From Nocardioides sp. 503 (GTDB lineage Bacteria; Actinomycetota; Actinomycetes; Propionibacteriales; Nocardioidaceae), in the NCBI RefSeq assembly GCF_004522095.1, contig NZ_SPUI01000007.1:1-64000 (forward strand): a stretch of 64,000 nt of DNA, written 5' to 3'. Position 1 is the stretch's first letter. Each line of letters starts with the position of its first letter. The notes beneath the pieces were generated by a model. That model was not told where the DNA came from. It saw nothing but the letters and a program-made list of their open reading frames with translations, and did not search any database. A program made the translations under genes and the position numbers. Positions 14,559 to 24,265 of the stretch are shown here, one piece after another.

Positions 14559-17500
14559 ATGCGCCTCGTCCCCCGTCTCGCCGCCGCCGCGGCCGTCGTC
14601 TCCCTCGGGCTGACCGGGGTCGCCGCCGTCCCGGCCGCAGGGCACCCCGCCACCGCCGCGGCGCCGGCCGCCGTCGCCCGGCTCGCGGCCGACCCCGACC
14701 TCGAGATCCCCGGCTTCGACCGGGAGGCGTTCGCGGACCCGACGACGCAGAAGCCCGCGGTGCTGTGGTTCTGGAACCGCATCCAGACCGAGGCGCAGGT
14801 CGACCAGACGCTGCAGGACATGCACGACGCGGGGTTCACCGAGACCGTGATCTTCCGGATGGACGCCGAGCCGTTCTTCAGCCCGGCGTGGTTCGCCCGC
14901 GTCGAGCAGGTCCTGGAGAAGTCCCAGGAGCTCGGCATGAAGGTCTGGCTCGACAACGACTCGCAGTTCCCGAGCGGCGCGGCCGGCGGGCTGATCGTCA
15001 ACGGCGGCACGGTCGGCGACAAGGTCTACGAGCCGCGCCCCGACCTCGGCGTGAAGACCGCGGTCCGCACCGGCAACGTCGTGGTCCGCGGCGGCACCGA
15101 GGTGGACCTCGAGGGCCTGTTCGGCTCCAGCATCCAGATCGAGGGCGGCGAGGTCGTCGCCGACGCCACCGTCTTCCCGGGGATCACCCTGCTCAAGCAG
15201 GGGGCCGCCTGGTCGGACTACTCCGTCGAGGCCGACTTCTCCGTCGAGGCCGGCACGGCGGGGTTCATGGTGCGCTCGCCCGACAAGCGCAACGGCTACC
15301 TCGTCGACGTCCGCAAGAACGGCGTCGTCGACTTCTGGAAGCAGGTCGACGGCAGCTTCTCCCAGCTGCGCCTGGGCTCGGGCTCACCCGCCGGGTGGAA
15401 CCCCGAGGGCCGTCACACCATCCGGATCCGCGCGGTGGGCGACCAGCTCTCCGCGACCCTCGACGGGATGGAGGTCGCGCCCGTGACGGACTCGACCTTC
15501 CCGACCGGCCGGGTGGGCATGCGCGTGGACGGCCCGCAGAAGTGGCGTCTGGCGGATCTCGAGGTCACGCCGGCGGCCGGCGGGGAGCCGCTCTACAGCA
15601 ACGACTTCAGCGACCAGGCGTCGGTCAACGACTTCGACGTGACCGTCACCCCGCTGGAGAACGTCATCGCCGTCACGGCGCGCCCCCTCACGGGCCCGGC
15701 GTCCACGGACCTCGACCAGGTCGTGGACCTCACCGACGAGGCCGCGGGCGACGGGACCTGGGCGGCGCCGGCCGGTGACTGGCGCGTCGAGGCCTTCACC
15801 TACCGCTTCCGCGGCGACAACTACGCCGACACCCTCGACGCGGAGGCGATGGCCCTCTACGACGACATCGTGATGGGGGAGTACTACGAGCGCTTCCCCT
15901 GGGCGTTCGGGACCGTGCTCCAGGGCTTCGCCGACGACGAGCCCTCGCTGAGCGACCGGCCCAACGAGAACGCCGTGCCGTGGACGCCCACCCTCGCCGA
16001 CCGCGTTCAGGACAGCGGCACCACCGTGGCGCGCGCCATGGTGTCGGTGTTCAACGACATGGGCCGCGCCGGAGCCACGGCCAAGGGCCGCTTCTACCGC
16101 GCCGCGTCCGACCAGTGGGTCGAGACCTACTGGAAGCCGAAGTTCGAGTGGACCGAGGCGCACGACGTCTCGATCATCTCCAACCCGCTGTGGGACGAGC
16201 ACGGCCCTCTCGAGGAGCTGCGCCACTCGGGCAACCTGCTGACGGCCCACCAGTGGTCGCAGATCCCCGGCACCGACCTGATCTTCAACGACGTCGGCAA
16301 CGGCGCGGCCCGCTTCCTCCCGCGCACCGCCGCGAGCGTCGCCCACCAGATGGGCAAGCCGCTGGTCTACGACGAGCTCATGGGCGCGACCGGCTGGGAG
16401 AAGTCGCTGGACGACCTGCGCGAGGGCGCCGCGATCTCCGCGCTGCGCGGGGTCAACAAGGCGCTGTTCCACACGACGTACGACGCGATCGAGGGCATCC
16501 CGTACCCGCCGGTGTTCATGGAGGAGAACACCTGGTGGCCCTGGATGGACGACGTCAACACCTGGACCGGTCGGCTCATGGAGCTCGGTCGCCACACCAC
16601 GGCCGCGCCCACGGCGCTGCTACAGATGCAGCGCTCCAACGAGGCCGCGCAGCGGTCGTCCGTCGGCTTCCGGCCTGACCAGGACTGGGTCGCGACGATG
16701 AACGCCCTCGAGGACTCCCAGGTCGACTTCGACCAGCTCGACGAGGGCGCCCTGACCGCGGATCCGCAGGTGCTGACCCCTGCCTCGGTCGTGGACGGGA
16801 CGCTCCGAGTGGGCGACATGACCTACACGACCGTCGTCGTGCCCCGGGCGCCCTTCGTCTCGCTCGAGGCGGCCACCACCCTGCGCGACCTGGTCGCCTC
16901 CGGTGGCGAGGTGGTCTTCGCCGGCGCCGCCCCCCTCCAGGAGGTCGACGGGCGCGACGACGAGCTCGCCGCCGTCGTGGCGGAGATCCGCAGCCTCGGC
17001 GGGGACCGGGTGGTCACCGTCGACGGGCCCGCCCAGGCGGGCAGGGCGGCGTCGGGTCTCGGGCAGGCCGCGGTGCGCCTCTCGACGCCAGACCCCGGTG
17101 TCCGGGTGCTGCGCTTCGAGGAGGAGGGCACCGACGGCTACCTGCTGCTCAACGAGGGTGGCGCGCCCGTCACCACCGACGTGACCTTCCCCGCCGACGG
17201 CGTGCCGGCCCTCTGGAACCCCGAGACCGGTGACGTCACGCAGGCGACGACCTTCCGGGCCACCGCCGACGGCACCGTCGTGCCGATGACGCTGGAGCCC
17301 CGTGCCCCCGTCATGGTCACGGTGAGCGGCGAGCCGGGCGCCCACGTCACCAAGGTCGTCGGTCCCGCCGAGGTGACCTCGGCCGAGGTCGTCGACGGCG
17401 CCCTCACCGCGCAGGTCCGCACCCGGCGCTCCGGGACGACGTCCCTCCGGGGCGACGACGGCGCCGGCGGCATGCTGACCGGCACCACCCCGTCGGTGTC

Positions 17501-19208
17501 CGTGCCGGACGCCCTCGCCCTGGACCAGGACTGGACCATGGCGCTGCAGAACGGCGCCCCGCCGGTCACCCGCCCGCTCGCGGGCTGGACCGACGTGGCC
17601 CCCCGCTACTCCGGCAGCGCCACCTACACCACCCAGGTGACCCTCGACGCCGCGCAGGTGGCCGACGCCGACTGGACGCTCGACCTCGGTCGCGTCGCGG
17701 ACGTCGCCGAGATCAGCGTCAACGGCGAGCACGTGGCCGACCGCATCTGGGCGCCGTACCGGCTCGACCTGGGCGAGGTGCTGCACGAGGGCGCCAACAC
17801 GATCGAGGTCCGGGTCACCAACACCCAGGGCAACGAGAAGAACCAGCAGGCCTACGACTCCGGGCTCTACGGTCCCGTGCGCCTGGTCCCCTCGGTGACC
17901 GTGGCCGTGGTCCTGGCACCCACCGGCGTCTCCGCCGGGACCGCCACGGCCACCGCGGTGGGCGACGATGCGGAGGTCCGCCTTACTGTGCACAACACCG
18001 GCCGGACGGCCGTGACCGGCGTCGTCACCGCGACCGGTCCAGCCGGGTGGACCTCCAGGAGCTCCGCCCCCGTGACGGTGCCGCCCGGTGGCTCGGCCAC
18101 CGGGGTGGCGCTCCTCGTCCCGGGCGGCTTCGAGCCCGACGGGGACGTGGCGGTGGAGGCGGCGTTCGTCGTCGGCGGGACCGTCCTCGACGGCACGACC
18201 ACGACGCTCGCCTGGTCCGTCGGGACGCCGCCGACCGGGGCGACCGACCACGTCGACCTCGGTGACGCGGCGTCAGAGAGCGCCCACGGGCTGACCGCCT
18301 CGCCCACCAGCGGCACGAACGTCGAGGCCGGGCTCACCCGCCGCTACGGCGGCTACCGCGTGCCGGACGCGTGGTACGAGTTCGACCTTCGCGTGGCAGC
18401 CGGCAAGGGCTTCGTCCTCCAGGGCCTGGAGACCTACGACGACAACCCGCAGCAGAAGAGCTACCGCGTCCTCGTGGACGGTCGGCTGGTGGCGACCCGG
18501 CTGAACGTCAGGCCGGTCCGCCAGCAGGGCACCGTCGCCTACCGGCTGCACGTGCCGGCGTCGTTCGTCACCGGCGACACGGTGCGGGTCCGGCTGCAGA
18601 GCCGATCCGACCCCGACTTCGCCGACCCCTCGCTCGCCGACGTGTGGGCACTGCCGCCCGACACCCTCACCTCCGTCGCGGCGCCGCGGGTCACCGGGAC
18701 CCCGCAGGTCGGTGCGGTGCTGAGAGCCACCGCCGGCTCGTGGAGCACCACGGGGCTGGAGCTCGCCTACCAGTGGCTCCGCGCCGGTGCGCCGGTCGCG
18801 GGAGCCACCGGCTCCTCCTACCGGCCGGGTGTCGCCGACGTCGGACGACGGCTGTCGGTGCGAGTGACGGCCTCGAAGCCCGGTCGTCCGTCCGCTGCCG
18901 CGACCTCGGCTGCGACCGGCGCCGTCGTCAAGGCACGGTCCACGACGCGCCTCACGGTCCGCAAGGCCAGGGTCCCTCGCAGGAAGCCGGTGCTGCTGAC
19001 GGTCGGAGTCGTCTCCTCGCCCGCAGCGACCGGCAAGGTCGTGGTCCGCGTCGACGGCCGCGTCGTACGCCGCGTCACGCTGCGTGCCGCAGGAGGCCGG
19101 GTGCTGCTCCGGCTGCCTCGGGGCAGGCACCGGGTCACGGCCGCCTACGCGGGGTCGCCCGCGGTCGCGGGGTCGACCTCGCGGGTCCTGCGCGTGACCG
19201 TGACCTGA
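14559..19208 (+). CDS. Secreted GH106-type alpha-L-rhamnosidase, multidomain
   Basis: Exported glycosidase of 1549 residues, predicted to release L-rhamnose from polysaccharides. A signal peptide covers about residues 1-35. The catalytic region begins near residue 65 with KPAVLWFWN, the entry signature of family GH106, and is interrupted at about 220-345 by a LamG-like beta-sandwich. GFADDEP (Glu461) is a candidate catalytic segment. A galactose-binding-like domain follows at about 985-1110, then a NEW3-like domain to about 1225. The last 320 residues (beta-sandwich, Ig-like module, basic Ig-like end) are homologous to the tail of the GH78 enzyme at 32106. The operator and CRP-like site upstream place it in the rhamnose regulon. 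Confidence 0.82.
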   Translation: MRLVPRLAAAAAVVSLGLTGVAAVPAAGHPATAAAPAAVARLAADPDLEIPGFDREAFADPTTQKPAVLWFWNRIQTEAQVDQTLQDMHDAGFTETVIFRMDAEPFFSPAWFARVEQVLEKSQELGMKVWLDNDSQFPSGAAGGLIVNGGTVGDKVYEPRPDLGVKTAVRTGNVVVRGGTEVDLEGLFGSSIQIEGGEVVADATVFPGITLLKQGAAWSDYSVEADFSVEAGTAGFMVRSPDKRNGYLVDVRKNGVVDFWKQVDGSFSQLRLGSGSPAGWNPEGRHTIRIRAVGDQLSATLDGMEVAPVTDSTFPTGRVGMRVDGPQKWRLADLEVTPAAGGEPLYSNDFSDQASVNDFDVTVTPLENVIAVTARPLTGPASTDLDQVVDLTDEAAGDGTWAAPAGDWRVEAFTYRFRGDNYADTLDAEAMALYDDIVMGEYYERFPWAFGTVLQGFADDEPSLSDRPNENAVPWTPTLADRVQDSGTTVARAMVSVFNDMGRAGATAKGRFYRAASDQWVETYWKPKFEWTEAHDVSIISNPLWDEHGPLEELRHSGNLLTAHQWSQIPGTDLIFNDVGNGAARFLPRTAASVAHQMGKPLVYDELMGATGWEKSLDDLREGAAISALRGVNKALFHTTYDAIEGIPYPPVFMEENTWWPWMDDVNTWTGRLMELGRHTTAAPTALLQMQRSNEAAQRSSVGFRPDQDWVATMNALEDSQVDFDQLDEGALTADPQVLTPASVVDGTLRVGDMTYTTVVVPRAPFVSLEAATTLRDLVASGGEVVFAGAAPLQEVDGRDDELAAVVAEIRSLGGDRVVTVDGPAQAGRAASGLGQAAVRLSTPDPGVRVLRFEEEGTDGYLLLNEGGAPVTTDVTFPADGVPALWNPETGDVTQATTFRATADGTVVPMTLEPRAPVMVTVSGEPGAHVTKVVGPAEVTSAEVVDGALTAQVRTRRSGTTSLRGDDGAGGMLTGTTPSVSVPDALALDQDWTMALQNGAPPVTRPLAGWTDVAPRYSGSATYTTQVTLDAAQVADADWTLDLGRVADVAEISVNGEHVADRIWAPYRLDLGEVLHEGANTIEVRVTNTQGNEKNQQAYDSGLYGPVRLVPSVTVAVVLAPTGVSAGTATATAVGDDAEVRLTVHNTGRTAVTGVVTATGPAGWTSRSSAPVTVPPGGSATGVALLVPGGFEPDGDVAVEAAFVVGGTVLDGTTTTLAWSVGTPPTGATDHVDLGDAASESAHGLTASPTSGTNVEAGLTRRYGGYRVPDAWYEFDLRVAAGKGFVLQGLETYDDNPQQKSYRVLVDGRLVATRLNVRPVRQQGTVAYRLHVPASFVTGDTVRVRLQSRSDPDFADPSLADVWALPPDTLTSVAAPRVTGTPQVGAVLRATAGSWSTTGLELAYQWLRAGAPVAGATGSSYRPGVADVGRRLSVRVTASKPGRPSAAATSAATGAVVKARSTTRLTVRKARVPRRKPVLLTVGVVSSPAATGKVVVRVDGRVVRRVTLRAAGGRVLLRLPRGRHRVTAAYAGSPAVAGSTSRVLRVTVT

Positions 19209-19249
19209 GAGCGGAAGCGCACGCGCGAGGTTTTCACGAATCGCGCGAA

Positions 19250-19265
19250 AGTGGTTGACGTCACA
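19250..19265. promoter_or_regulatory. Degenerate CRP/GlxR-like site before the transporter operon
   Basis: AGTGG-TTGACG-TCACA has one good half site and overlaps the -35 hexamer. It is weaker than the sites before the two rhamnosidases. Confidence 0.35.
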
Positions 19266-19284
19266 TGGCACCGATGCCATAGTC
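19255..19284 (+). promoter_or_regulatory. Promoter of the rhamnose transporter operon
   Basis: TTGACG (19255-19260), a 17-base spacer, and CATAGT (19278-19283). The operator begins ten bases later, so this is the likely start region of the rhamnose transport and catabolic genes. Confidence 0.6.
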
Positions 19285-19293
19285 GGCGCGTGA

Positions 19294-19305
19294 TGAAACG
19301 ATTCA
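19294..19305. promoter_or_regulatory. Rhamnose-regulon operator before the transporter operon
   Basis: TGAAACGATTCA palindrome between the promoter and the GTG at 19327, the reverse complement of the site at 14515-14526. Confidence 0.7.
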
Positions 19306-19326
19306 TTCCCGGAAAGGCGACCGAGC

Positions 19327-20844
19327 GTGGCTGCTGACGTGGTGCTGGGGATCGACGACCTGACGGTCGAGTTCCCGGGCGTGAAGGCGCTGGACGGGGT
19401 CTCGTTCGCCGTCCGCCCGGGGGAGGTGCACGCCCTGGTCGGCGAGAACGGCGCCGGCAAGTCGACGCTGCTCAAGGTGCTCGGAGGCGTCATCTCCGCG
19501 ACCCGCGGCAGCGTCAGCCTCGAGGGCCGCCCCTACCGCCCCTCCCGCCCCCGGGACGCGCAGGAGGCCGGCATCGCCGTCATCTACCAGGAGTTCACGC
19601 TCTTCCCCGACCTCACCGTCGCGGAGAACGTCTTCACCGGCCGCGAGCCGCACCACCGGGTCACCCGCGCCCTCGACTACGCCACGATGCGCGCCGAGTG
19701 CCGCCGGATCTTCGGCCAGCTCGACGTCGACATCGACCCGGACGCGCGGGTGGGGGACCTCAGCATCAGCGAGCAGCAGCTGGTCGAGATCGCCAAGGCG
19801 CTCTCGGTGGACGGCCGCGTCATCATCATGGACGAGCCCACCGCGGCCCTGGCCTCGAGCGAGGTCGCGCGCCTGCTCGACGTCGTACGACGCCTGCGGG
19901 CCGAGGGTCGCTCGGTGATCTACGTCAGCCACCACCTCGAGGAGGTCTTCGAGGTCGCCGACCGGGCCACGGTGCTGCGCGACGGCCGCTTCGTGGCCAC
20001 CCTCGACATCGCCGCCACCACCGAGGACGAGCTCGTCCGCAGGATGGTCGGACGCGACGTCGAGTCGGTCTTCCACCGCGAGGACGCCGAGCGGGGGGCG
20101 GTCGTCCTGCAGGTGCAGAACCTGCGGGCCGGTCGGGTGCTCAAGGACGTCACGATCGACGTCCGCGCCGGCGAGGTCGTCGGCATCGGCGGCGTGGCGG
20201 GCGCGGGGCAGATCGAGCTCACCCAGGCTGTGTTCGGGGCGCTGCGCGTGCACGCCGGCTCCATGACGCTCGACGGCAGGGCGTTCACGCCCGGCAGCCC
20301 GGCCGACGCCATCCGGGCCGGCGTCGGCTTCCTGCACGAGGACCGCAAGTCCGCCGGCAACTTCCCCCACCTCTCCGTGGAGCACAACCTCACGATGACC
20401 GTGCTCGACCGCGTCCGCGGCCTGGGTCGGCTGATCTCGACCCGCCGGCAGCGCGAGGTGTGGACGACCTACCGCGAGCGCATGCGGATCAAGGCCAGCA
20501 GCCACGCCCAGCTGATCAGCAACCTCTCCGGCGGCAACCAGCAGAAGGTGCTCCTCGGCCGCGCCCTCGCCCCTGGCGGGCACCTCCTGGTGCTCAACGA
20601 GCCGACCCGGGGGGTCGACATCGGCGCCAAGGCCGAGATCCACCAGCTCGTCAACGAGCTCACCTCGCAGGGCGTCGGGGTCCTGATGGTCTCCAGCGAC
20701 CTGCCCGAGCTGCTCGGCATGAGCGACCGCATCGTCGTCCTGTCGCAGGGCCGCGTCGTCGGCCGGCTGTCCGGCGAGGACGCCACCGAGGAGAACGTCA
20801 TCGCCTGCGCGACGACCGGGCGCCGGATCGGGGTGGCTGCATGA
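19327..20844 (+). CDS. Sugar ABC importer ATPase (probable L-rhamnose, RhaT type)
   Basis: Double ATPase of 505 residues of the ribose/rhamnose importer class. The first domain has an intact Walker A GENGAGKST at residues 39-47, an LSISEQQ signature and the Walker B segment IIMDEPTAAL. The second domain has the degenerate Walker A (GIGGVAGAGQ) usual for this family, an LSGGNQQKVLLGRAL signature and LVLNEPTRGVDIGAKAE. It heads an operon with two permeases, a binding protein and L-rhamnose isomerase, the same set as the rhizobial rhaT-P-Q-S transporter; the rhamnose assignment rests on this context. The stop overlaps the next ATG. Confidence 0.88.
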   Translation: MAADVVLGIDDLTVEFPGVKALDGVSFAVRPGEVHALVGENGAGKSTLLKVLGGVISATRGSVSLEGRPYRPSRPRDAQEAGIAVIYQEFTLFPDLTVAENVFTGREPHHRVTRALDYATMRAECRRIFGQLDVDIDPDARVGDLSISEQQLVEIAKALSVDGRVIIMDEPTAALASSEVARLLDVVRRLRAEGRSVIYVSHHLEEVFEVADRATVLRDGRFVATLDIAATTEDELVRRMVGRDVESVFHREDAERGAVVLQVQNLRAGRVLKDVTIDVRAGEVVGIGGVAGAGQIELTQAVFGALRVHAGSMTLDGRAFTPGSPADAIRAGVGFLHEDRKSAGNFPHLSVEHNLTMTVLDRVRGLGRLISTRRQREVWTTYRERMRIKASSHAQLISNLSGGNQQKVLLGRALAPGGHLLVLNEPTRGVDIGAKAEIHQLVNELTSQGVGVLMVSSDLPELLGMSDRIVVLSQGRVVGRLSGEDATEENVIACATTGRRIGVAA

Positions 20845-21875
20845 GCACCGTGCTCACCACGACCGAGCCCGACGGCGGGGGCGCCCCGCCGCGGGTGCCG
20901 CCCACCTCGGGCCTGGGGCAGACCCTGCGCGGGACCGTCGCGGCGCTGCCGCTGCTGCCGCCCCTCGTGCTGGTCGTCGTCGGCTTCGCGCTCTTCGCGC
21001 CCAACTTCCTGACCGGCACCAACCTGGAGAACATCGTGGTCGCGGCGAGCATCATCGTCGTGCCCGGCCTGGCGATGACGCTGTGCATCACGATGGGGGA
21101 GTTCGACCTCTCGGTGGGCGCGACGGTGGCCCTCACGGGCGCCGTCACCTGCACGGTGATCCGGGACGGCAGCAACGCCCCCACGGCGCTGGCGGCCGGG
21201 GTGCTGGTCGGGCTGGCCGTCGGTGTCGCCAACGGGCTGGTCGTCACCAAGCTGGGCGTCACGCCGTTCATCGCCACCCTGGCGAGCATGGTGATCGTGC
21301 GCGGCCTGGCCCGCGCCTACACCGACAGCCGCGACGTCATCGTCAACGACAGCACGCTGAAGTACCTCGCCGCCGGCCGGCCGCTGGGGATCCCCTTCCC
21401 GGTCGTGCTGGCCGTGGTCGCGATCGCCGTCGCCCTCTACCTCACCTACCGCACCCGCTTCGGCCGCTGGGTCGCCGCGATCGGCAGCAACCGCGACGCC
21501 GCCGCCCTCTCCGGGCTCCCGGTCGACCGGGTCCGGATCACCGTCTACGCCCTCATCGGCCTGACCGGCGCCATCTGGGGCGCCACGATCTCCGCCCAGC
21601 TGCAGAAGGGCTCCGGCAACCTCGGCCTCGGCTTCGAGCTCGACGCGATCACCATCGTCGTCATCGGGGGCACCAGCCTGCTGGGCGGCCGGGCGTCGGT
21701 CTTCGGGACCGTGCTCGGCGCGCTCCTGATCGAGGTCATCCGCAACGGGCTGAACCTGCTGAACGTCGCGCCGGCCTACCAGCGCATCAGCATCGGGCTG
21801 CTCCTGGTGGCCGCCCTCGCGATCCAGGCGATCCGCCGCAAGGTCCCGCTGGAGGCACTCGATGACAAGCACTGA
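20841..21875 (+). CDS. Sugar ABC importer permease 1 (probable L-rhamnose)
   Basis: Integral membrane permease of 344 residues in the ribose/rhamnose (BPD_transp_2) family. About nine or ten hydrophobic helices follow a 40-residue cytoplasmic start. MGEFDLSVGA near residue 90 and the EAA-like loop around VIGGTSLLGGRASVFGTVLGA match the family. It overlaps the ATPase stop by four bases, and its own stop lies 14 bases inside the second permease gene. The two permeases would form a heterodimer in the inner membrane. Confidence 0.9.
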   Translation: MSTVLTTTEPDGGGAPPRVPPTSGLGQTLRGTVAALPLLPPLVLVVVGFALFAPNFLTGTNLENIVVAASIIVVPGLAMTLCITMGEFDLSVGATVALTGAVTCTVIRDGSNAPTALAAGVLVGLAVGVANGLVVTKLGVTPFIATLASMVIVRGLARAYTDSRDVIVNDSTLKYLAAGRPLGIPFPVVLAVVAIAVALYLTYRTRFGRWVAAIGSNRDAAALSGLPVDRVRITVYALIGLTGAIWGATISAQLQKGSGNLGLGFELDAITIVVIGGTSLLGGRASVFGTVLGALLIEVIRNGLNLLNVAPAYQRISIGLLLVAALAIQAIRRKVPLEALDDKH

Positions 21876-22962
21876 GCTCGACGACGGGAAGCAGGGACAG
21901 CGCGTGACGTCGACCGTGACCACCACCGAGGCCGTCGCGGACGGCGGCCGGCCGCGCCGCACCGGCGGGCGTGACCTCGGCCACCTGTGGGACTCCTGGG
22001 GGATGACCGCCTGCCTCGCCGTCCTCGTGGCCTTCGCCGCCGCGACCGACCCCGAGTTCCTGCAGCTGGCCAACATCCAGTCGGTGCTCACCGAGAGCGC
22101 CTACCTGGGGATCGTGGCCGCGGCCATGACCGTGGCGATCGTCAACGGCACCTTCGACCTGTCGGTCGGCGGCCAGCTGGCGCTGGTCAGCGTGGTGTCG
22201 CTGATGGGCTACGAGGCCGGAGGCACCGGGCTGGCCGTCGCCGCGGCCCTCGGGTGCGGGCTGGCCTGCGGCCTCGTCAACGGCACCCTGGTGACCCTGC
22301 TCCGGGTCCCGCCGTTCGTCGCGACGCTCGGCATGCTGTTCGTCTTCCGCGGCGTCGCCTACATCCTCACCGAGGACTCCCCGGCCGTCCTGCCCTACAC
22401 CGAGATCGACTCCGGCTTCGCCCAGCTCGGCAGCATGCGCATCGCCGAGGTGCCGCTCCCGTTCCTGCTCATGGTCGGCTTCTTCGCCGCCACCTACGTG
22501 TTCCTGCGGCGGACCACGGCCGGCCGGCGGGTGGTGGCCTACGGGTCCTCGCCCGAGGCGGCGCGCTTCTCCGGGGTCTCCGCCACCCGCGTCCGCTTCC
22601 TGGTCTTCGGCCTGCTCGGCCTGGCCGTGGGGATCGCCGTGCTCACCTACATCACCCGCATCTGGACCGCCGACGGCGCCACCCAGGACGGCTTCGAGCT
22701 CCGCGTCATCACGGCCGCCGTCCTCGGCGGCGCCAGCCTGCAGGGCGGCAAGGGCTCGCTCGTCGGCACCTTCTCGGCCGTGCTCCTCGTGGCCGTCCTG
22801 AACGACCTGATGGTCGGGCAGGGCGTCAGCGCCGGCGTGCAGCAGATGGTCCTCGGCGGCGTCCTCATCCTGGCCCTCGGCATCGACGGCGTGCGCACCA
22901 AGTACGGCCATCGGTTCCGGGCCGTGCTCTCCCGCCGCCGAGAGGTCGCGGCGCCGTCCTGA
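21862..22962 (+). CDS. Sugar ABC importer permease 2 (probable L-rhamnose)
   Basis: Second permease of 366 residues, same family as its neighbour but clearly divergent. The cytoplasmic N-terminus is about 45 residues, followed by about nine helices. The markers VNGTFDLSVGGQLAL and VLGGASLQGGKGSLVG occupy the positions seen in permease 1. Overlap with the previous gene is 14 bases. After its stop a 142-base gap with an operator-like palindrome precedes the binding-protein gene, suggesting an internal promoter. Confidence 0.9.
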   Translation: MTSTELDDGKQGQRVTSTVTTTEAVADGGRPRRTGGRDLGHLWDSWGMTACLAVLVAFAAATDPEFLQLANIQSVLTESAYLGIVAAAMTVAIVNGTFDLSVGGQLALVSVVSLMGYEAGGTGLAVAAALGCGLACGLVNGTLVTLLRVPPFVATLGMLFVFRGVAYILTEDSPAVLPYTEIDSGFAQLGSMRIAEVPLPFLLMVGFFAATYVFLRRTTAGRRVVAYGSSPEAARFSGVSATRVRFLVFGLLGLAVGIAVLTYITRIWTADGATQDGFELRVITAAVLGGASLQGGKGSLVGTFSAVLLVAVLNDLMVGQGVSAGVQQMVLGGVLILALGIDGVRTKYGHRFRAVLSRRREVAAPS

Positions 22963-22998
22963 TCCCCCGCACTCGGGGCACGGTTCGGCCCGCCGGGT

Positions 22999-23010
22999 TG
23001 AAACGTGTCA
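22999..23010. promoter_or_regulatory. Rhamnose-regulon operator-like site before the binding-protein gene
   Basis: TGAAACGTGTCA differs from the regulon palindrome at two positions in the right half. It lies 95 bases before the binding-protein ATG in a pyrimidine-rich gap and may control an internal promoter. Confidence 0.45.
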
Positions 23011-23104
23011 CTCGCACCACCGCACCACCTCCTCACCACCACCACCGCCCCACCCTTCATATCGGCTCGGCACCGTCGCCGGCCCCACAGAAAGGCACCA
23101 CTCC

Positions 23105-24094
23105 ATGAAGCGCTTCAAGCACCTCGCGCTGGCCGCGGCCTCGCTCACCCTGGCGCTCAGCGCCTGCAGCAGCTCGACCGACGACTCGGGTGACGGGGGG
23201 AAGGACAAGAGCAGCGAGGACAAGCTGGTCGTCGGCTTCTCCGTCTACGACATGCAGTACGAGTTCTTCCAGAAGATGGCGGAGGGCACCCAGTCGGCGG
23301 TCGAGGCCAAGGGGTGGGAGTTCAAGCTCCACGACGAGAAGAGCGACGAGAACGAGATGGTCACCGGCGCGCAGGCGCTGCTCGACCAGGGCGTCGACGT
23401 GCTGATCATCAGCCCGTTCAAGCCCGACGCGCTCGGCCCGATCATCGCCAAGGCCGACCAGATGGACGTGCCGGTGATCGTGGACGACATCGGCGGCGGC
23501 GGCACCCCCTACGACGCCATCGTCATCTCCGACAACGAGGACGGCGGCGTCCAGGCGGCCGAGTACATGGACGCGCAGATCAAGGCGGCCGGCACGACCA
23601 GCAAGAAGGTCGTCTCGATCACCTGCGAGCCGTCCGCGGTCTACGCGGCTCGTCGCAACGAGGGCTTCCGCGCCAAGGTCGAGGAGCTCGGCTACGAGGT
23701 CGTCACCGAGCTCTCCGGCAACTCCAAGGCCGAGGAGGCGTACAAGATCATGAAGGACGCCCTCGCCAAGGACCCCGACGTCGCCGGCGTCTTCGCCTGC
23801 AACGACCCGATGGCCGTCGCCGCCTCCAACGCGATCGCCGACGCGGGCAAGGACCCGGTCAAGGACATCGTGACCGTGGGCTTCAACGGTGACGAGGAGG
23901 CCCTGACCGCCATCGAGAAGGGTCAGCTCTCGGCCACCATCGCCCAGGACCCCTCCGCGATGGGTGAGCTCACCGTCGAGCTGGCGGCCACGGCCGTCGA
24001 GGGCGGCGACCTGCCCTTCGACAACGCCGAGGACCGCGAGGTCTACCAGGACGTCACGCTGATCACGCCGGAGAACGTCGCCGACGCCCGCTGA
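23105..24094 (+). CDS. Sugar ABC importer substrate-binding lipoprotein (probable L-rhamnose, RhaS type)
   Basis: Solute-binding protein of 329 residues. The signal sequence ends in lipobox LSAC with Cys21, so the protein is lipid-anchored outside the membrane. A Ser/Asp/Gly-rich tether (about residues 22-40) leads into a type I periplasmic-binding fold of the ribose/rhamnose class, with VVGFSVYDMQYEFF at the start and FACNDPMAVAASNAIADAG in the second lobe. AAAGG seven to twelve bases before the ATG acts as ribosome site. It follows the permeases and precedes L-rhamnose isomerase across a homopolymer block. Confidence 0.88.
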   Translation: MKRFKHLALAAASLTLALSACSSSTDDSGDGGKDKSSEDKLVVGFSVYDMQYEFFQKMAEGTQSAVEAKGWEFKLHDEKSDENEMVTGAQALLDQGVDVLIISPFKPDALGPIIAKADQMDVPVIVDDIGGGGTPYDAIVISDNEDGGVQAAEYMDAQIKAAGTTSKKVVSITCEPSAVYAARRNEGFRAKVEELGYEVVTELSGNSKAEEAYKIMKDALAKDPDVAGVFACNDPMAVAASNAIADAGKDPVKDIVTVGFNGDEEALTAIEKGQLSATIAQDPSAMGELTVELAATAVEGGDLPFDNAEDREVYQDVTLITPENVADAR

Positions 24095-24128
24095 CCAGAC
24101 CGGCCCATCCAGCACCTCTGACGGTCGT

Positions 24129-24232
<104 letters not shown>

Positions 24233-24265
24233 AACCAGCCGGTCCGACCCGGCAAGGAGAACGTC